Part shown: one piece after another, positions 40,090 to 49,939 of the stretch
Layout: every line of letters begins with the position of its first letter
Position numbering within the stretch: the first letter of the stretch is position 1
NCBI GenBank assembly: GCA_040905265.1
Contig: JBBDRW010000187.1
Span: 1-64,000, forward strand
Direction: 5' to 3'
Length of the DNA stretch: 64,000 bases
Source of the DNA: JBBDRW01 sp040905265
Lineage (GTDB): Bacteria > Bacteroidota > Rhodothermia > Balneolales > Balneolaceae
The notes under the pieces: model-generated
The model's input: the letters and a program-made list of their open reading frames with translations, nothing else
The model's database searches: none
What the model was told of the DNA's origin: nothing
Program-made: the position numbers and the translations under genes

Positions 40090-41832
40090 TCACTCATAAA
40101 TGTAGTCTGCAAAGTGCCAGTCATCAATCGAATCCCGCTCCAGATCTTCCCCGGTCAGAATCGACTTGACCATTCGGATCGGAATCCGGTTCTCTTTCAA
40201 AATCGTATCGTGAAACTCCTTTGCCGTCATTTGGCCGGTATCAACCAGATCTTTGTAGAGAGCGTGGATCTGCATTCCACCGATCATATAGGCGATCTGG
40301 TAAAGGGGGCCGTAATTACCCATAAAGGAGCGGCGAACTTCCGCTTCTGCATTTGCATACTCATGTCCAACCCGTTCGACCAGATAATCGATGCTCTGTT
40401 GCGGGGTCCAGTTTCCGAGATGATAATTCAGCGAGAAGATAATTCTTGCATAGCGGTGAGTTCTCCAGAAAAGCATTCCGATCCGGTCTTCCGGTGTTTC
40501 GGCAAACCCCTCATCCCAAAGCAGCATCTCCCAATAGAGTGCCCATCCCTCTCCCCAGAATGAAGTACTGAAGGGGCTCCTGTAGGTCTTGTAACGGCGA
40601 GTCATGAATTGCTGCAGGTGATGTCCGGGTATCAGCTCATGTTGAACCGTTGCCCGGTTGAAGTGAGGATTGTTCCCCCTCAGGCTCATCATCTTGGCGT
40701 TGTGTTCCATCGTATTTGTCGGGTAGGATATACTGATCTGTTCGCCTCCCGTAAAAAAGGGGTTGATCAGTTGTCGCTGAGGAGACATCATCCCCATTCG
40801 CCAGGTCTCTCTGGCGAGTTCCGGGATCGTTATGAGGTCTCTCTCCTCTATAAATTCAACGGATTGATTATGGAGTTCAAGAATCAGTTCCGGTTTTCGT
40901 CCCGGCTCCACATGTTGTTGTTTCACATACTCCAGCGCATCGAGCCAGTTGTCATACCCGAGCTCTTCGGCCGCCCTCATCATCTCCACTTCCGCTTTTG
41001 CAAACTGATGTTCTGCGATTTCGATCAGCTCTTCCGGGGTATAGATAATCATTTCGAACTCCAGCCTTCGGATGATCTCATCCCGGCCGATCGGATTGCC
41101 TACGATACCGCTGTCATCGAGCTGTTCCGCATCTGCGTCAAAGTGTTCGGATACAAACTCTTCATAATCCCGAAGTGCCCCATCCAGTTGTTCCCAGGGG
41201 CGTTCGACCCACCATGTAAACTCAATATCATACCCGTAGTAAAATTCATAGGCATCTTCAAGGCTGTTCCGAATATCACTTACAGCATCATTGATGGTGA
41301 TTGTTTCGTGTCGCATCAGCGGCCCGTGCTCATCAAGACGGGTTTTCAGGGATTCTATATCTGATGTCCATTCGTGCATACGGGTTGCTATCTCCCTGGC
41401 ATCCGGTTTTGTCCCGACTCTCCGCTCCTGAATAAACTCAAGCATTCCATCGATATTCGGCAGCCACTCTTGTACCGAATGGATCCGGTCTCTGGAAGCT
41501 TCCAGAAAGTAACTGGATCGGTTGATGAGGTTTTGAAGCAGTTTGTAATCAACTTTGGAGTCGTGGCTCAGGTTTTGGAAATCGATTGTCTCCATACGGT
41601 CTGTCCACTCCCGGTAAAAACGTTCAAAGCGGTCGAAATACTCGTCTGAATTGCGGACATTGTACTTCCTGTTCAGGGCTCCCTGATCCTGCTGGAATGT
41701 TTCGATCAGTAGCGGAAGCGCATTCTCGTCAGTTTGGGACTGTGCAGCCAGCCCAGCCGGCTGAAGCGTCCAAACGATAAGAAGCAGACAGCCGGGGAGC
41801 AGTCGGAAGATCCGGGTTGTTGATAGACTCAT
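40090..41832 (-). CDS. Exported DUF885-family metallopeptidase-like protein
   Basis: A 580-residue secreted protein. An N-terminal signal (about 1-30, ending GLAAQ) is followed by the almost wholly helical DUF885 domain. The zinc motif HELIPGHHLQ, with Glu further on in FWGEGWALYWEML, is the family active site. DUF885 proteins are annotated as M3-like or carboxypeptidase-like, but few have been characterised. It may degrade peptides in the periplasm. It is a single gene, convergent with the acyl-CoA reductase gene and 107 bp from it. Confidence 0.87.
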   Translation of the reverse strand: MSLSTTRIFRLLPGCLLLIVWTLQPAGLAAQSQTDENALPLLIETFQQDQGALNRKYNVRNSDEYFDRFERFYREWTDRMETIDFQNLSHDSKVDYKLLQNLINRSSYFLEASRDRIHSVQEWLPNIDGMLEFIQERRVGTKPDAREIATRMHEWTSDIESLKTRLDEHGPLMRHETITINDAVSDIRNSLEDAYEFYYGYDIEFTWWVERPWEQLDGALRDYEEFVSEHFDADAEQLDDSGIVGNPIGRDEIIRRLEFEMIIYTPEELIEIAEHQFAKAEVEMMRAAEELGYDNWLDALEYVKQQHVEPGRKPELILELHNQSVEFIEERDLITIPELARETWRMGMMSPQRQLINPFFTGGEQISISYPTNTMEHNAKMMSLRGNNPHFNRATVQHELIPGHHLQQFMTRRYKTYRSPFSTSFWGEGWALYWEMLLWDEGFAETPEDRIGMLFWRTHRYARIIFSLNYHLGNWTPQQSIDYLVERVGHEYANAEAEVRRSFMGNYGPLYQIAYMIGGMQIHALYKDLVDTGQMTAKEFHDTILKENRIPIRMVKSILTGEDLERDSIDDWHFADYIYE

Positions 41833-42155
41833 GAGAAACAGATATGATGGATATTAGTGAAACCGCAATTAATCATATATTTCTCTAAAGTCACAGTGAA
41901 GAAGTGTAAAAAACCGCAATTGTATCAAGAGTTAAAAAAAAATTATCAACCGGCTGGTAGCTGCCAGATTCTTTCTGTCTGAAACTGAAACAGCTGGTAT
42001 GTCGTGTCCGCAGACAGGTTCATTGAAATGAAACGTGCCTTTCTATTGACAACCCTGTATCTTTCAATACAATACCAGCCTGGGATACGGAACTGTATCA
42101 TCTCCATTCCTCCAAATAATGATTAACATTTCAGTAATACAGACGAAGCGGATTC
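41833..42155. other. 323-bp divergent spacer between DUF885 gene and leuS
   Basis: AT-rich near the DUF885 start (poly-A around 41935), with no open frame worth calling. It contains the leuS promoter described separately. No T-box is recognisable, and Bacteroidota-type leuS genes are not generally T-box controlled. Confidence 0.5.
42046..42073 (+). promoter_or_regulatory. Sigma-70-like promoter for leuS
   Basis: A perfect -35 box TTGACA (42046-42051), a 16-bp spacer, and a good -10 box TACAAT (42068-42073), 82 bp before the leuS ATG. It is the best promoter match noticed in the window. It gives a leader of about 75 nt. Confidence 0.65.
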
Positions 42156-44588
42156 ATGAGCGTTTACGACCCCAAAAACATTGAGACCCGGTGGCAATCT
42201 TATTGGTTGAAAAACAGAACATTCAAGACTCCGGAAGACCATGAGAAGCCGAAGTATTACGTACTCGATATGTTTCCCTACCCGAGCGGTTCCGGACTAC
42301 ATGTAGGACATCCTGAAGGGTATACAGCGACGGACATTCTGGCCCGTTATAAACGGATGAAGGGTCACAATGTGCTCCACCCGATCGGCTGGGATGCATT
42401 TGGCCTTCCTGCCGAACAGTACGCAATTCGAACGGGGACTCATCCCAGGGATACAACTCAAAAAAATATCAAGCGATTTCGGGAACAGCTTCAGATGCTC
42501 GGTTTCTCCTATGACTGGGACAGGGAGGTGAATACAACCGACCCGAACTATTACAAATGGACACAGTGGATTTTTCTGAAGCTGTATGAAAAAGGGCTCG
42601 CCTATCAGGACGAGGTAGCGGTAAACTGGTGTCCGGAGCTGGGCACCGTACTTGCCAATGAAGAGGTCATTGACGGAAAAAGCGAAGTGGGTGGATTCCC
42701 TGTCATCCGAAAGCCGATGCGTCAATGGGTATTGAAGATTACTGAGTATGCCGAGAAACTGCTTGATGGGCTGAATGAACTCGACTGGCCGGATTCACTC
42801 AAAGAGATGCAGAGGAACTGGATCGGGAAATCGATCGGTGCTGAAATCGATTTTGAGATTCCAGGTTCAGATGGAAAGAAGATCCGGGTATTTACAACCC
42901 GCCCGGACACACTCTTTGGTGCGACCTATATGGTGCTGGCACCGGAACACCACCTGGTCGATCATTTGACAACGGAGAGCCAGCGTAAAGCTGTCGAATC
43001 CTATAAAGAGAAGGCGGCAAGGAAGTCTGACCTGGAGAGACAGGAGCTGGACAAGGAGAAGACGGGTGTATTTACCGGAGGCTATACAGTCAATCCGGTA
43101 AATGGAGATAAGATTCCGGTCTGGGTAGCCGATTATGTCCTGGTACATTATGGAACCGGTGCGATCATGGCGGTTCCCGGCGAAGATGAACGGGACTGGG
43201 AATTTGCAGAAAAATTTGACCTTCCGATTATTCGAACCGTTCAACCGCCGGAGGGGTTTGACGGGAAGGCCTGGACCGGAGACGGCCCCTCTGTCAACAG
43301 CGGCTTTCTGGACGGACTCCATATTGAGGAGGCGAAACAGAAAATGATTCAATGGCTGGAGAAGGAGGGGGCCGGTGCGAAGAGTGTCAATTACAAGTTA
43401 CGTGACTGGCTCTTCTCCAGACAGAGATACTGGGGGGAACCGTTCCCGATTCTCCATGTAGATGGAGAGGCGCGGCCGGTTCAGGAAGAGCAGCTGCCGG
43501 TTGAACTTCCCGATATGGATGACTTCAAACCGACCGGAACCGGAGAGCCACCGCTTGCAAAAGCGAAGGATTGGGTCCGGACCGAAGTTCCCGATACGGG
43601 AGAGGCGGCTCTTCGGGAGACAAATACCATGCCGCAGTGGGCAGGGTCCTGCTGGTATTACCTTCGATATATCAGCCCGGAGTTTGATGGCGGGCCGGTA
43701 GACCCGGATGAAGAGAAGTACTGGATGCCGGTTGACCTCTATGTCGGTGGTGCTGAACACGCCGTACTACACCTTCTCTATGCCAGGTTCTGGCACAAGG
43801 TACTTTACGACTGCGGTGTGGTTTCGACCCGGGAGCCGTTTCAGAAACTGGTGAACCAGGGGATGATTCTGGGGCCGGATGGACAGCGGATGTCCAAATC
43901 AAGAGGAAATGTGGTGAACCCGGACGACATCATCGATGAGTATGGTGCCGATGCATTTCGCATGTATGAGATGTTCATGGGGCCGCTGGAGCAAGTCAAA
44001 CCGTGGAATACAAAAGGGGTGGAGGGAGTTTACCGGTTTCTTCAGAGAGTCTGGAGGTTGTTTGTAGATGAACGTTCAGAGGGGCCTGGTGAGAAGGTTA
44101 CAGAAGAGGAGCCGAACAGGGAGCAGCTGAAAACACTCCATGAAGCGATACGTAAATCCGGAAGTGATATACAGGAGATGAGATTCAACACAGCAATCTC
44201 ATCACTCATGATATTTATCAATGAGGCGTATCAATGGGAGACAGTTCCCAAAGCTGTTGTAGAGCCTTTCATTCTGCTTTTGTCACCCTTTGCCCCGCAT
44301 ATATCAGAAGAAATTTGGAGGCTATTTGGCCATTCAGAGAGCCTTGCTTACGAGTCCTGGCCGGTATTTAAAGAAGAGTATCTGATTGAGGAGAGTGTAA
44401 ACTATCCGATCCAGATCAACGGAAAAGTGCGGGGAGAGATTGATGTTCCGGCTGGCAAGGCAAAGGACCGGGAGTATGTACTGGAGATGGCGAAACGTGC
44501 AAAGAATGTAAACCGGTATCTGGAGGAGGGAGCAATTGTCAAGGAGATATTCGTTCCGGAGCGGATCGTGAACATCGTTATAAAGTAA
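42156..44588 (+). CDS. leuS: Leucyl-tRNA synthetase
   Basis: Class I synthetase charging tRNA-Leu, 810 residues, a normal length for this group. The HIGH motif is HVGH (49-52) in PSGSGLHVGHPEGY. The CP1 editing domain contains TTRPDTLFGATYMVLAPEH (about 247 onward). The KMSKS motif is RMSKSRGN near residue 578. The anticodon-binding region follows, with INGKVRGEI and a C-terminal domain. The window also carries a tRNA-Leu gene at 20476, not linked to it. Confidence 0.98.
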   Translation: MSVYDPKNIETRWQSYWLKNRTFKTPEDHEKPKYYVLDMFPYPSGSGLHVGHPEGYTATDILARYKRMKGHNVLHPIGWDAFGLPAEQYAIRTGTHPRDTTQKNIKRFREQLQMLGFSYDWDREVNTTDPNYYKWTQWIFLKLYEKGLAYQDEVAVNWCPELGTVLANEEVIDGKSEVGGFPVIRKPMRQWVLKITEYAEKLLDGLNELDWPDSLKEMQRNWIGKSIGAEIDFEIPGSDGKKIRVFTTRPDTLFGATYMVLAPEHHLVDHLTTESQRKAVESYKEKAARKSDLERQELDKEKTGVFTGGYTVNPVNGDKIPVWVADYVLVHYGTGAIMAVPGEDERDWEFAEKFDLPIIRTVQPPEGFDGKAWTGDGPSVNSGFLDGLHIEEAKQKMIQWLEKEGAGAKSVNYKLRDWLFSRQRYWGEPFPILHVDGEARPVQEEQLPVELPDMDDFKPTGTGEPPLAKAKDWVRTEVPDTGEAALRETNTMPQWAGSCWYYLRYISPEFDGGPVDPDEEKYWMPVDLYVGGAEHAVLHLLYARFWHKVLYDCGVVSTREPFQKLVNQGMILGPDGQRMSKSRGNVVNPDDIIDEYGADAFRMYEMFMGPLEQVKPWNTKGVEGVYRFLQRVWRLFVDERSEGPGEKVTEEEPNREQLKTLHEAIRKSGSDIQEMRFNTAISSLMIFINEAYQWETVPKAVVEPFILLLSPFAPHISEEIWRLFGHSESLAYESWPVFKEEYLIEESVNYPIQINGKVRGEIDVPAGKAKDREYVLEMAKRAKNVNRYLEEGAIVKEIFVPERIVNIVIK

Positions 44589-44699
44589 AGGAATGTATTC
44601 TCCCAATTGCATCTGGCTCGGTGATTGGGTAACTTTGGACGCTATACCAAAAAGGATATATACATACGATAAAAACCACTTTATAAATCAATTCATCGA

Positions 44700-46196
44700 A
44701 TGAATAAAGGAACTGTTGCTCAGGTAATCGGGCCTGTTGTGGACGTTGATTTTCCACAGGGAAAACTACCCGGAGTACTCAATGCACTCTATATTGAACA
44801 GAAAGATGAATCCCGCCTATATCTGGAAGTAGCTCAGCATTTGGGAGAGAATCGTGTCCGGACAATTGCCATGGACTCTACCGATGGCCTGGTCCGGCAG
44901 ACCGAAGTGATCGATTCCGGAAGCCCGATCTCGATGCCTGTTGGCGAGGATATCCGGGGACGACTCTTTAATGTTGTAGGAGAAGCTATTGACGGCATGA
45001 AACAGCCGAAAGGCGACCGATCCTATCCCATTCACCGTTCCGCACCGCCATTTGATGAATTGGCAACCAGTTCCGAGATTCTGGAGACCGGGATCAAAGT
45101 GATTGATCTGCTTTGCCCGTATGCAAAAGGGGGCAAGATCGGGCTCTTCGGTGGTGCCGGTGTGGGAAAAACGGTGTTGATTCAGGAGCTGATTAATAAC
45201 ATCGCCAAGCAGCATGGCGGACTCTCCGTGTTTGCGGGGGTAGGAGAACGGACTCGTGAGGGGAATGACCTGCTGCGTGAATTTCTGGAATCCGGCGTGA
45301 TCAAGTATGGGGATGAGTTTATCAAGTCGATGGAAAATGGGGAGTGGGATCTCTCCAAGGTAGATTATGACGAGCTGAAAGAGTCCCAGGCGACTCTCGT
45401 TTTCGGTCAGATGAACGAACCTCCGGGAGCTCGTGCGAGGGTTGCACTCTCCGGCCTGACTGTGGCGGAATACTTCCGGGATGAAGTTTCCAGAGATATT
45501 CTCCTCTTTATCGATAATATATTCCGGTTTACGCAGGCAGGCTCGGAAGTATCAGCCCTGCTCGGCCGAATGCCGTCAGCTGTGGGTTACCAGCCGACTC
45601 TTGCAACCGAGATGGGAGACCTTCAGGAGCGAATTACCTCGACAAAAAATGGATCTATCACATCTGTACAGGCGATTTATGTACCTGCTGACGACCTGAC
45701 GGATCCCGCTCCGGCAACTACCTTCTCACACCTGGATGCAACGACGGTATTGAGCCGTGCGCTGACTCAGATCGGGATCTATCCTGCTGTGGATCCGCTC
45801 GATTCCACATCCAGAATTAACGATCCCAAAGTGGTCGGAGAGAAACACTACGCGTGTGCCAAACGGGTGACTGAGATTCTTCAGAAGTACAAGGATCTGC
45901 AGGATATCATTGCAATTCTTGGAATGGACGAACTCTCTGACGAAGACAAGACTGTTGTAGCCCGGGCACGAAGGGTTCAGCGATTCCTGAGCCAGCCCTT
46001 CTTTGTAGCGGAACAGTTTACCGGCCAGCCAGGCGTTTATGTACAGATTGAGGATACAATCAAAGGGTTCAACATGATCCTTGACGGTGAACTGGATCAT
46101 CTTCCTGAAAATTCGTTTCACCTCGTTGGTACGATAGAAGAGGCGGTTGAGAAAGGGGAGAGGCTTCAGTCAGAAGCGGAAACGGAAGCCGCATAA
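44700..46196 (+). CDS. atpD: ATP synthase F1 subunit beta
   Basis: Catalytic subunit of the F-type ATP synthase, 498 residues. The P-loop GGAGVGKT is at 151-158. GERTREGNDL, QMNEPPGARARVAL, LLFIDNIFRFTQAGSEVSALLGRMPSAVGYQPTL is recognisable in its usual order, with Walker B in ILLFIDNIFR. It is followed after 33 bp by atpC. The remaining F1Fo genes are absent, so the ATP synthase genes are split into at least two loci, a common arrangement in Bacteroidota. Confidence 0.98.
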   Translation: MNKGTVAQVIGPVVDVDFPQGKLPGVLNALYIEQKDESRLYLEVAQHLGENRVRTIAMDSTDGLVRQTEVIDSGSPISMPVGEDIRGRLFNVVGEAIDGMKQPKGDRSYPIHRSAPPFDELATSSEILETGIKVIDLLCPYAKGGKIGLFGGAGVGKTVLIQELINNIAKQHGGLSVFAGVGERTREGNDLLREFLESGVIKYGDEFIKSMENGEWDLSKVDYDELKESQATLVFGQMNEPPGARARVALSGLTVAEYFRDEVSRDILLFIDNIFRFTQAGSEVSALLGRMPSAVGYQPTLATEMGDLQERITSTKNGSITSVQAIYVPADDLTDPAPATTFSHLDATTVLSRALTQIGIYPAVDPLDSTSRINDPKVVGEKHYACAKRVTEILQKYKDLQDIIAILGMDELSDEDKTVVARARRVQRFLSQPFFVAEQFTGQPGVYVQIEDTIKGFNMILDGELDHLPENSFHLVGTIEEAVEKGERLQSEAETEAA

Positions 46197-46229
46197 ACCT
46201 CAGTATTTTCAGAGACAAGCGATACAACT

Positions 46230-46499
46230 ATGCCCAAATCATTTCATGCCCAGATTCTGACACCGTCCGGCAAGCTGTTTGACGGTGAAGTAACCGGGGT
46301 TCAGCTTCCTGGAGCCGAGGGCCGGTTCGAAGTTCTATACGGCCATGCAAAGATCGTATCGATTCTGGATGCCGGCCAGGTACGAATCCGTGTTCCCGGT
46401 AAAGAGGACAGACTCTTTGATGTGGAAGGGGGGGTGGTTGAGGTAGAGGATAACCAGTTGACTCTTCTCGCTGAATCAGCGGCTGTTGCCGCCGGTTAA
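46230..46499 (+). CDS. atpC: ATP synthase F1 subunit epsilon, short form
   Basis: An 89-residue subunit that contains only the N-terminal beta-sandwich domain (ILTPSGKLFDGEV, VQLPGAEGRFEVLYGHA, ending AESAAVAAG). The C-terminal helical hairpin, the inhibitory part in E. coli (about 139 residues), is missing, as is usual in this bacterial group. Regulation of hydrolysis by the epsilon arm is therefore unlikely. Its 3' end overlaps the convergent membrane-protein gene by 24 bp. Confidence 0.92.
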   Translation: MPKSFHAQILTPSGKLFDGEVTGVQLPGAEGRFEVLYGHAKIVSILDAGQVRIRVPGKEDRLFDVEGGVVEVEDNQLTLLAESAAVAAG

Positions 46500-47204
46500 C
46501 AACGCTTCTCGTTTTTCACGGAAGGCATCCATCTGAGAGGAGAGGATATATTCGAGCTTTTTACGCTCTCCGGCCGGGATTGAGGTGATGAAATTCCGGA
46601 TCTTTTTACTCTCTGAATCACCATCGATCTGTAAATATTCGATGAGCAGAGCCTCTTCAGAGACCCACCTCCATGCTATCACCCGGCTCCAGGGAATCCA
46701 ACGGTCCAGGTGGAGTATTCCGGATATTCGAAATTCAGGTACCAGTCTGAGAGTCCAGCCAAATAATCCTGCTGCTATGATAGAGAGGCCGGATGTAAGA
46801 CGGATTCCGGTAACCGGTAGTTCCGTCAGGACGGCAGTTCGATAGAGGCCGAAGAGAATAAGTACAATAGCAGCAAGATTTGGAGCGTGATCTGTCCAGA
46901 ATGAACGGTGTATATAGAGAATCCGGCCCCTCTGTAATCGGTATGAGGAGAGCCGGACGGCTGAGCCGAGAATGAAACCGGCTGTCAGGCTATAGAGAAC
47001 CATCATGAAAGGTGCCGCTATCACCTGGGTGAAATATCCGGCGGCCCAGGCAATCATCAAGACAGTAAAGCCCAGCAACAGCATCAGGATTCCGTTCAGC
47101 AAGAAGCGGGGGGTGATCTGGTCTATAGTACCTTGTCTGCGGTATCCGATGGTACCGGCAATCAGAACAGAGACGAAACAAATCAGGTAAATGATCGATT
47201 GCAT
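46476..47204 (-). CDS. Multi-pass membrane protein of unknown function
   Basis: A 242-residue membrane protein. Five hydrophobic helices are visible: about residues 2-18, 32-52, 58-80, 105-125 and 130-150. The cytoplasmic C-terminal half (about 155-242) holds a short beta region (GILHLDRWIPWSRVIAWRWV) resembling a bacterial PH-like domain as in DUF5673-type proteins, ending in a Lys/Arg/Glu-rich helix. The ATG at 47204 is preferred over a longer frame whose N-terminus would run into the promoter region of the divergent DUF971 gene. It overlaps atpC tail to tail. Function unknown. Confidence 0.68.
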   Translation of the reverse strand: MQSIIYLICFVSVLIAGTIGYRRQGTIDQITPRFLLNGILMLLLGFTVLMIAWAAGYFTQVIAAPFMMVLYSLTAGFILGSAVRLSSYRLQRGRILYIHRSFWTDHAPNLAAIVLILFGLYRTAVLTELPVTGIRLTSGLSIIAAGLFGWTLRLVPEFRISGILHLDRWIPWSRVIAWRWVSEEALLIEYLQIDGDSESKKIRNFITSIPAGERKKLEYILSSQMDAFREKREALLTGGNSR

Positions 47205-47264
47205 GTATGCAAATGTTGTAAGAGTACTGTTCTGAATCCTTTGACTATAGAATATCAAAAACCT

Positions 47265-47615
47265 ATGACAAACGAGACTCAATATAAAGGGAAAATGGCT
47301 GAACCTCTCTCTGTTGATGTATCTAACCGGGATCAGGAATTGACCATTAAATGGGCAGATCAACATATATCTGTTTACTCACTATTTGGGCTCCGAAAGA
47401 ATTGTCCATGTGTTATGTGCAGGGGCGGGCATGATCAGATGGGCCGTTTTGAGATGAGTCTCTTTTTTGTGGAACCGAATAAACGGTTTGAGATTCGGAA
47501 GGCGGAGCCGATCGGTAACCACGCCCTGAAAATTACCTGGAGTGACGGCCATTCGTCCGGAATGTACAGATGGGATCTGTTACGAGCGATGTGCCCGCAA
47601 ACACACCAGAAGTAG
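47265..47615 (+). CDS. DUF971 (GBBH-like N-terminal domain) protein
   Basis: A 116-residue protein matching the DUF971 family. The core contains LTIKWADQHISVYSLFGLRKNCPCVMCRG, with the conserved Cys pair CPCVMC and the final IGNHALKITWSDGHSSGMYRWDLLR. The fold is that of the N-terminal domain of gamma-butyrobetaine hydroxylase. In other bacteria DUF971 is found fused to the ApbC/Mrp iron-sulfur carrier ATPase, so an iron-sulfur role is likely but unproven. The ATG at 47265 is chosen since upstream sequence overlaps the divergent membrane gene. Confidence 0.82.
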   Translation: MTNETQYKGKMAEPLSVDVSNRDQELTIKWADQHISVYSLFGLRKNCPCVMCRGGHDQMGRFEMSLFFVEPNKRFEIRKAEPIGNHALKITWSDGHSSGMYRWDLLRAMCPQTHQK

Positions 47616-47729
47616 GCTTTGTAAATCCCGAATTGCTTGTATAAAATGGTTTCGGCTATTGAATCCCAGCCTTTTTTTGTTTAGAATTGGTCTAAATTAA
47701 AACTAAAACAATATCTGTTCCAAATTTCC

Positions 47730-48755
47730 ATGAATTTTAAATCATTTTTTACCACCACGTCAATCGTCATTTGTGCCATTTTGTTAACGGGTTGTTCCGG
47801 CGAAGATCAGCTGAATATCTATTCAGCACGCCATTATGATACTGATCTGGAGCTTTACAATCAGTTTACAGAACAGACCGGTATCGAGATCCAGCTCATT
47901 GAAGGGGGAAGTGATGAGCTGATTGAAAGGATTAACAGTGAAGGGGTTAACAGCCCTGCAGACATTGTAGTTACGGTTGATGCAGGGAGGCTTTGGCGCG
48001 CACAAGAGGCTGGTGTCCTTCAGCCGGTCGAGTCAGACATACTCCATGAAGCTATTCCAGCGGAGCTAAGAGAGCCGGAAGGGCACTGGTTTGGCCTTAC
48101 CCAACGTGTACGGGGAATCATCTATCATACGGATCGGGTAGATCCTTCAGAACTCCAGGGATACTGGGAATTGGGTGAAGAGCAGTGGAGTGGCCGTATC
48201 TGTATCCGTTCCTCGAGCAATATTTATAACCAGTCGCTTGTGGCATCCATGATTGAAACGTATGGTATTCAGGAGACAGAAGAGTGGGCGAATCGGATTG
48301 TCTCCAACTTTGCCCGGGACCCGCAGGGTGGGGATACGGATCAGATCAAGGCTGTGGCTGCCGGCCAGTGTGATATTGCGGTAGCAAACCATTACTACCT
48401 TGCCCGACTCGCCCTTTCTGAGAACAGTGAAGACCGGGAAGTAGCTGATCAGGTAGGGATCTGGTTTCCACCGGAAGAGAATGGCGGAACCCATGTCAAT
48501 ATCAGTGGTGCCGGTGTCGCTGTGAACGCCCCGAACAGGGAGAATGCAATCCGGTTTCTGGAGTATCTTACACAGGAGCGGGCTCAGCAGCTTTTTGCAG
48601 GCGGTAACTATGAGTACCCGATTCATGAAGGAACCGAATTGCCGGAGATACTTCAGCAGTTCGGCAGTTTTGAGAGTGATGCGGTCAATGTAGCAGCGTA
48701 CGGCAGAAACAATCCGGATGCGATTCGGTTGATGGACCGTGCCGGCTGGCGATAG
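47730..48755 (+). CDS. Iron(III) ABC transporter substrate-binding lipoprotein, orphan
   Basis: A 341-residue periplasmic iron-binding protein of the FutA/FbpA class. The lipobox LLTGC places the lipid-modified Cys at residue 22. The family start LNIYSARHYDTDLELYNQF contains the first iron-binding Tyr. GRICIRSSSNIYNQSLVASM and the central NHYYLARLA, with its tandem Tyr residues, match the ferric-binding site. The permease and ATPase genes are not beside it, so it must use a transporter encoded elsewhere or have another role. A hairpin terminator follows. Confidence 0.88.
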   Translation: MNFKSFFTTTSIVICAILLTGCSGEDQLNIYSARHYDTDLELYNQFTEQTGIEIQLIEGGSDELIERINSEGVNSPADIVVTVDAGRLWRAQEAGVLQPVESDILHEAIPAELREPEGHWFGLTQRVRGIIYHTDRVDPSELQGYWELGEEQWSGRICIRSSSNIYNQSLVASMIETYGIQETEEWANRIVSNFARDPQGGDTDQIKAVAAGQCDIAVANHYYLARLALSENSEDREVADQVGIWFPPEENGGTHVNISGAGVAVNAPNRENAIRFLEYLTQERAQQLFAGGNYEYPIHEGTELPEILQQFGSFESDAVNVAAYGRNNPDAIRLMDRAGWR

Positions 48756-48794
48756 GGACGACCTACCCTGAGACAGTATCAGATGAAATTACAG

Positions 48795-48847
48795 GCCCGG
48801 CCTCATTTTCCAGGAAATCAGTGGAGAAAGGGGGCCGGGCTTTTTTT
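48795..48847 (+). terminator. Intrinsic terminator after the iron-binding protein gene
   Basis: GCCCGGCC (48795-48802) pairs with GGCCGGGC (48833-48840), followed by seven T residues. The 30-base loop is long but may pair internally. It points along the plus strand and separates this gene from the convergent nuo operon, which ends at 48923. Confidence 0.8.
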
Positions 48848-48922
48848 ATCAACCAACTGCAGAGTCTGTTGCCTCTCCCTTTCACCAAGGCCCGTTCAGA
48901 TGGCTCAGGCAGAGGCCGGCTG

Positions 48923-49924
48923 CTATGCGTAGAGCGCGTAAAGGATCGATGCAATAACCAGGAAGTTCAGAATACTCAGAGGCAACAGTTTACTCCAGCC
49001 CAGGTTTAGCACCTGATTGTATTTGAACCTGGGGATTGTCCAGCGAATCCAGATAAAGAAGAAGACGAAGAAGACCGTCTTGCCTGAGAATACAGAGATG
49101 TCCAGAACCGCTTTGGCAACCGGGCTCATCTCCGGCAACCAGTAGCCGGCCAAGGGAAGGTGATAACTTCCAAAGAAGAAGGTGGTAATGAGCATGGAGT
49201 TGATTACAACATGCATATACTCTGCGAGAAAAAACATACCGAACTTCATGGAGCTGTACTCAGTATGGAATCCGCCAACAAGTTCCTGTTCTGCCTCAAC
49301 GAGGTCAAACGGGGTTCGGTTGGATTCAGCAAAAGCGGCGATGATAAAGATGATGGCACCTATCGGGTTGAGGACAACAAACCACCAGTTCTCCTGGGCT
49401 GCTGCAACGTCAACCACACTCAGGGAACCGACAAAAAGAATCACCGATGCGAGTGCCATACCCAGGGGCAGCTCGTAACTGACCATCTGAGCCGCTGCAC
49501 GAAGGCCTCCCAGCAGAGAATACTTGGAATTGGATGCCCAGCCGCCGAGGGTTACCCCATACACGCCGAGAGAGGCTGCAGCAAGCAGGTAGAGTACCCC
49601 TGCATTGATGTCGGTTACATAGATTCCTTCTCCAAACGGAATGACAGCTACGGTCAAAAGCGCAGTGGCAACAGGGATCATCGGTGCTGTAGCATGGAGA
49701 AATTTATGACCGTATCTTGGAGTGACATCCTCTTTCAAGAGCAGTTTCACGACGTCGGCCAGTGGCTGGAAAAGGCCCAGCGGCCCGACCCTGTTTGGCC
49801 CGACTCTGTCCTGGATAAATGCGGCGACTCTCCGTTCGGCATAGACCGTCAGAGCTGCAGAATTCAGCAGCATAAAAAGTGCCGTTCCCAATACTACATA
49901 GGAGTTAATGTCAGCCTCAGCCAT
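48923..49924 (-). CDS. nuoH: NADH-quinone oxidoreductase subunit H
   Basis: Membrane subunit of complex I at the junction with the peripheral arm, 333 residues with about eight helices. ERRVAAFIQDRVGPNRVGPLGLFQPLADVVKLLLKE and AESNRTPFDLVEAEQELVGGFHTEYSSM are diagnostic, the latter containing the conserved acidic quinone-channel loop. It is the last nuo gene at this locus: the next gene downstream is the convergent iron-binding protein. Only 15 bp separate it from nuoG. Confidence 0.97.
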   Translation of the reverse strand: MAEADINSYVVLGTALFMLLNSAALTVYAERRVAAFIQDRVGPNRVGPLGLFQPLADVVKLLLKEDVTPRYGHKFLHATAPMIPVATALLTVAVIPFGEGIYVTDINAGVLYLLAAASLGVYGVTLGGWASNSKYSLLGGLRAAAQMVSYELPLGMALASVILFVGSLSVVDVAAAQENWWFVVLNPIGAIIFIIAAFAESNRTPFDLVEAEQELVGGFHTEYSSMKFGMFFLAEYMHVVINSMLITTFFFGSYHLPLAGYWLPEMSPVAKAVLDISVFSGKTVFFVFFFIWIRWTIPRFKYNQVLNLGWSKLLPLSILNFLVIASILYALYA

Positions 49925-49939
49925 ATCTTTATAAACGTT

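Noticed and set aside
44602..44629. Inverted pair CCCAAT/ATTGGG after leuS as a terminator
   Set aside because: Stem of only 6 bp, 16-base loop and no T-run on the plus strand.
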